From an uncultured Bacillus sp. (lineage in GTDB: Bacteria; Bacillota; Bacilli; Bacillales; Cytobacillaceae), in NCBI GenBank assembly GCA_937894355.1, contig CALCRD010000229.1, positions 1 to 17,759 of the forward strand: 17,759 nucleotides of DNA, read 5' to 3'. Positions 15,744-17,759 of the stretch are shown here, piece after piece (position 1 is the first letter of the stretch; each line of letters begins with the position of its first letter). Position numbers and translations under genes: made by a program. The notes under the pieces were generated by a model, which saw only the letters and a program-made list of their open reading frames with translations, was not told where the DNA came from and made no database searches.

Positions 15744-16841
15744 TTAAAAACTAATAACTTCGCTTTCTTTTCTATTCCATTGTGATTCATCGTTTAAATA
15801 ATCGAATGTATCAATTCGATAATTCGACCACCTAGTTTCTTCTTTAGATATTTCTATATTTTGAACCCATTCCTTTAGCTTTCTTAAACAAATATCTATC
15901 GGCTTATTATCATAAAAATCAAAAACAGATGTGCTAAAATCCTCATATACTAGACGTTGCTCTTCATTAAGATATCCATATATATCCTGATACGATAAAG
16001 GCATTTGCATATTCGTAATAGCTTTTTGATAATATCCGAGGCTCATAAGCATTAATGGGTTAACAAATGTAGATATAAACTCATTAATTGCAGATCGTAA
16101 TGTCTTACCTAATATAATTGATCCAAAATCATACCATTTAAAAGAACCGTTATTAAAAGCTACATTAAAGGGATGACCATCCTTTAATCCTAAACCAGCT
16201 TTATCTAATTCGAGCATTAATTCTATAACAAAAACTCCAGCATCTTTTAACATTAAAGGGGACCATTCAAAAGGATATACGAAAGATTCTATACACCGAT
16301 GCTCAAAAACAACATCAAAAGGCTCAACCTCCAAATTTGTTAACTTTGTTTCTATTAAACCTCTTCCAAACAAACCATATTCTTCGCAAAGTTTGTATAC
16401 TTGTAGGGAAACTTCCGAAAAATCGTTAAATATACCTCTATATACTTGTTTCGTTTTTTTATTAATGAAAATTCTACCTACGGGATCAACTCCCTTTAAT
16501 ATGCTATATATTTGGTTACTTGTCTCTATATATCCGGATATCTTTTTTTTATTCGGATTATAATATTCTAAACCATTAATATAGTCTTCAAAACCTAATT
16601 CTTGTAACTGTTTAGCTATTTCAAGGTAATACATACTAGCAACAACAATAAAAACGCTCCCTTTTTCCTCCTTAAGTAATTTCTCTGGACTATATATTTT
16701 TTTACCTAAAAACAATTTTCCCCATTTAGCTTGATCGTTATCAACATAGTACTCAATATTTTTAATTTTTTTAGATATTTTCTCGCTAGCATTTCCTGTT
16801 CCAAATACAATATTTTTTTTTTGCAAGCTATCTTTTCGCAT
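15744..16841 (-). CDS. NoeA-like N-terminal half with Rossmann-like module
   Basis: Residues 8-~98 are the Rossmann-like module (NIVFGTGNASEKI, YYVDNDQAKWG, SPEKLL, FIVVASMYYL), here at the N-terminus instead of the C-terminus. The rest matches the front domain of NoeA-like proteins, with HRCIESFVYPFEWSPLML and the signature LKDGHPFNVAFNNGSFKWYD, then FVNPLMLMSL. In the family this domain is followed by a methyltransferase in one chain of similar combined length; here it ends in a TAA and the methyltransferase follows in the same frame. I chose the ATG at 16841, which has AAGGGG seven bases upstream; the ATG at 16862 lies before that ribosome binding site. A run of ten A residues covers codons 7-10. 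A role in modifying the glycan is likely. Confidence 0.7.
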   Translation of the reverse strand: MRKDSLQKKNIVFGTGNASEKISKKIKNIEYYVDNDQAKWGKLFLGKKIYSPEKLLKEEKGSVFIVVASMYYLEIAKQLQELGFEDYINGLEYYNPNKKKISGYIETSNQIYSILKGVDPVGRIFINKKTKQVYRGIFNDFSEVSLQVYKLCEEYGLFGRGLIETKLTNLEVEPFDVVFEHRCIESFVYPFEWSPLMLKDAGVFVIELMLELDKAGLGLKDGHPFNVAFNNGSFKWYDFGSIILGKTLRSAINEFISTFVNPLMLMSLGYYQKAITNMQMPLSYQDIYGYLNEEQRLVYEDFSTSVFDFYDNKPIDICLRKLKEWVQNIEISKEETRWSNYRIDTFDYLNDESQWNRKESEVISF

Positions 16842-17038
16842 TCCCATTCCCCTTAAATTCATATTTTTCTGTAAAATTTGTTAAACTTAAATATCCAACT
16901 TATTCTAAAATTCACAGACCGAATCAAATATGAAAATCATTTCACCTATATCCGATTAAAAAAGGTTTTATGCCCCTACTTTTATTATTAGCCACATGCG
17001 TAATATTTACTTACGTATAAACAGTAGTAGAAAATACT
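16842..17038. other. Intergenic DNA between the acetyltransferase and NoeA-like genes
   Basis: These 197 bases are AT-rich and show no coding frame. A five-pair hairpin (CGTAA with TTACG, near 17004-17020) lacks a T-run and is too weak to call a terminator. A promoter for the leftward operon would be expected here, but no convincing -35/-10 pair is visible. Confidence 0.3.
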
Positions 17039-17629
17039 TTATTCTTTATTTAGCCGCTTTACAACTTTTGCAGGATTACCTGCTACTACAGTCCATGGTT
17101 CAACATCCTTTGTCACAACAGATTTTGCTCCGATAATCGCTCCTTCGCCTACAGTTACCCCTTTAAAGATTAAACAATCAAAACCTATCCATACCTTATC
17201 TTTTATAGTAATAGGTTTCGTTTTAACGGTAGACCAATCCTTATTTAAAACCATATTCCTATTTTCTCTGTAATTTTCAATCTGAATAATGAGATCCTTT
17301 TGTCGTTCCTGCCATTCTAGTGAATGTGCATTATGATCATATATATAACAACCCCAGGCAATTGTAACATCATTTCCTATATTTATTGATGTCCGTGAAA
17401 TAAGATTTGTACCCCCATTAATAAAAGTTCTTTCACCAATTTCAATAATTCCCTCTGTAGATTCAAAAATAAAATTACAACCCACCATAGAATCTTTACC
17501 AATTTTTACACACGGAAGTTGTTTATGAGTAGGAACATCAAATCGAAACCGAGTACTTGGAAGTAATATAACACTTGAATCAATAGCAAATTTATCCGAA
17601 TTCTGGCTAACATACTCGTTGGGTGTCAT
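17039..17629 (-). CDS. Hexapeptide-repeat acyltransferase (probable sugar O-acetyltransferase)
   Basis: This protein of 196 residues is a left-handed beta-helix acyltransferase of the WbbJ/maltose-acetyltransferase group. Hexapeptide repeats are clear in IIEIGERTFINGG, INIGNDVTIAWG and in the C-terminal VWIGFDCLIFKGVTVGEGA. The likely catalytic histidine lies in YDHNAHS, and the family ending VAGNPAKVVK is present. It probably transfers an acetyl group from acetyl-CoA to a sugar of the glycan. The ATG at 17629 is preferred because GGAGG stands seven bases upstream; the longer TTG start at 17653 would include that ribosome binding site in the coding region. It is separated from the next gene by nearly 200 bp and may be its own unit. 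Confidence 0.85.
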   Translation of the reverse strand: MTPNEYVSQNSDKFAIDSSVILLPSTRFRFDVPTHKQLPCVKIGKDSMVGCNFIFESTEGIIEIGERTFINGGTNLISRTSINIGNDVTIAWGCYIYDHNAHSLEWQERQKDLIIQIENYRENRNMVLNKDWSTVKTKPITIKDKVWIGFDCLIFKGVTVGEGAIIGAKSVVTKDVEPWTVVAGNPAKVVKRLNKE

Positions 17630-17759
17630 CGCAATACCTCCATTATTTAGCAATTGTTCAGCTATACAAAACAGACCACTTGATAATCTGAATTTATATG
17701 TAATCTAGATTCCACTGCAATTAGTTAAGGATATATCAATATTCTTGAGCCTTAAATTG
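17630..17759. other. Upstream region of the acetyltransferase gene
   Basis: Apart from the GGAGG ribosome binding site, nothing clear is visible. A TATAAA in the minus strand has only a poor -35 partner at a plausible distance, so I do not call a promoter. No coding frame of note reaches the window edge. Confidence 0.25.

Noticed and set aside
17000..17022. Small hairpin between the acetyltransferase and NoeA-like genes
   Set aside because: Only five pairs and no T-run after it, so it is not supported as a terminator.
1..17759. CRISPR arrays, tRNA or rRNA genes
   Set aside because: No regularly spaced repeats with unique spacers and no cloverleaf or rRNA-like sequence was seen in the gaps, which are all short.

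Overview
The window is low-GC, with short intergenic gaps and strong AGGAGG-type ribosome binding sites, which suggests a Firmicutes-type bacterium (Clostridia or Negativicutes grade; no marker allows a closer call). Every supported gene lies on the minus strand, so transcription runs from right to left. The content is a surface-polysaccharide locus joined to a phosphonate pathway.

From right to left: a hexapeptide O-acetyltransferase (17039-17629); a NoeA-like methyltransferase gene cut by one in-frame TAA (15186-16841); a GDP-perosamine-synthase-like aminotransferase and a sugar N-formyltransferase, which together predict an N-formylated amino sugar; a GT4 glycosyltransferase followed by a probable terminator; a degraded gene end; a GT2 glycosyltransferase whose expected ATG is ACG; a LicD-family phosphotransferase; two tandem paralogous GT2 genes, one with a frameshift at codon 4; and a third GT2 (5813-6832). 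Next come five tightly packed genes: PEP mutase fused to a nucleotidyltransferase, phosphonopyruvate decarboxylase, a second nucleotidyltransferase, an iron-dependent phosphonoacetaldehyde reductase and a CDP-alcohol phosphotransferase. The left end (1-297) holds the end of an IS21-family element: the istB 3' end and three tandem copies of a terminal repeat.

How the parts fit: PEP to phosphonopyruvate to phosphonoacetaldehyde to 2-hydroxyethylphosphonate (HEP), then probable activation as CMP-HEP. CMP-HEP could be passed to a lipid-type acceptor by the CDP-alcohol phosphotransferase, or to the glycan by LicD. The glycosyltransferases, aminotransferase, formyltransferase, methyltransferase and acetyltransferase would build and decorate the glycan. 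That the phosphonate ends up on the glycan is inference from gene order and families.

The most unusual feature is a Rossmann-like module of about 90-105 residues found in seven proteins of the locus. It is fused to GT2, GT4 and LicD domains at their C-termini and to the NoeA-like protein at its N-terminus. Its glycine loop is intact in only two copies. The locus also carries several lesions (in-frame stop, frameshift, lost start codon, two gene-end relics), so it is either actively diverging or partly decayed, or some lesions are sequencing errors.
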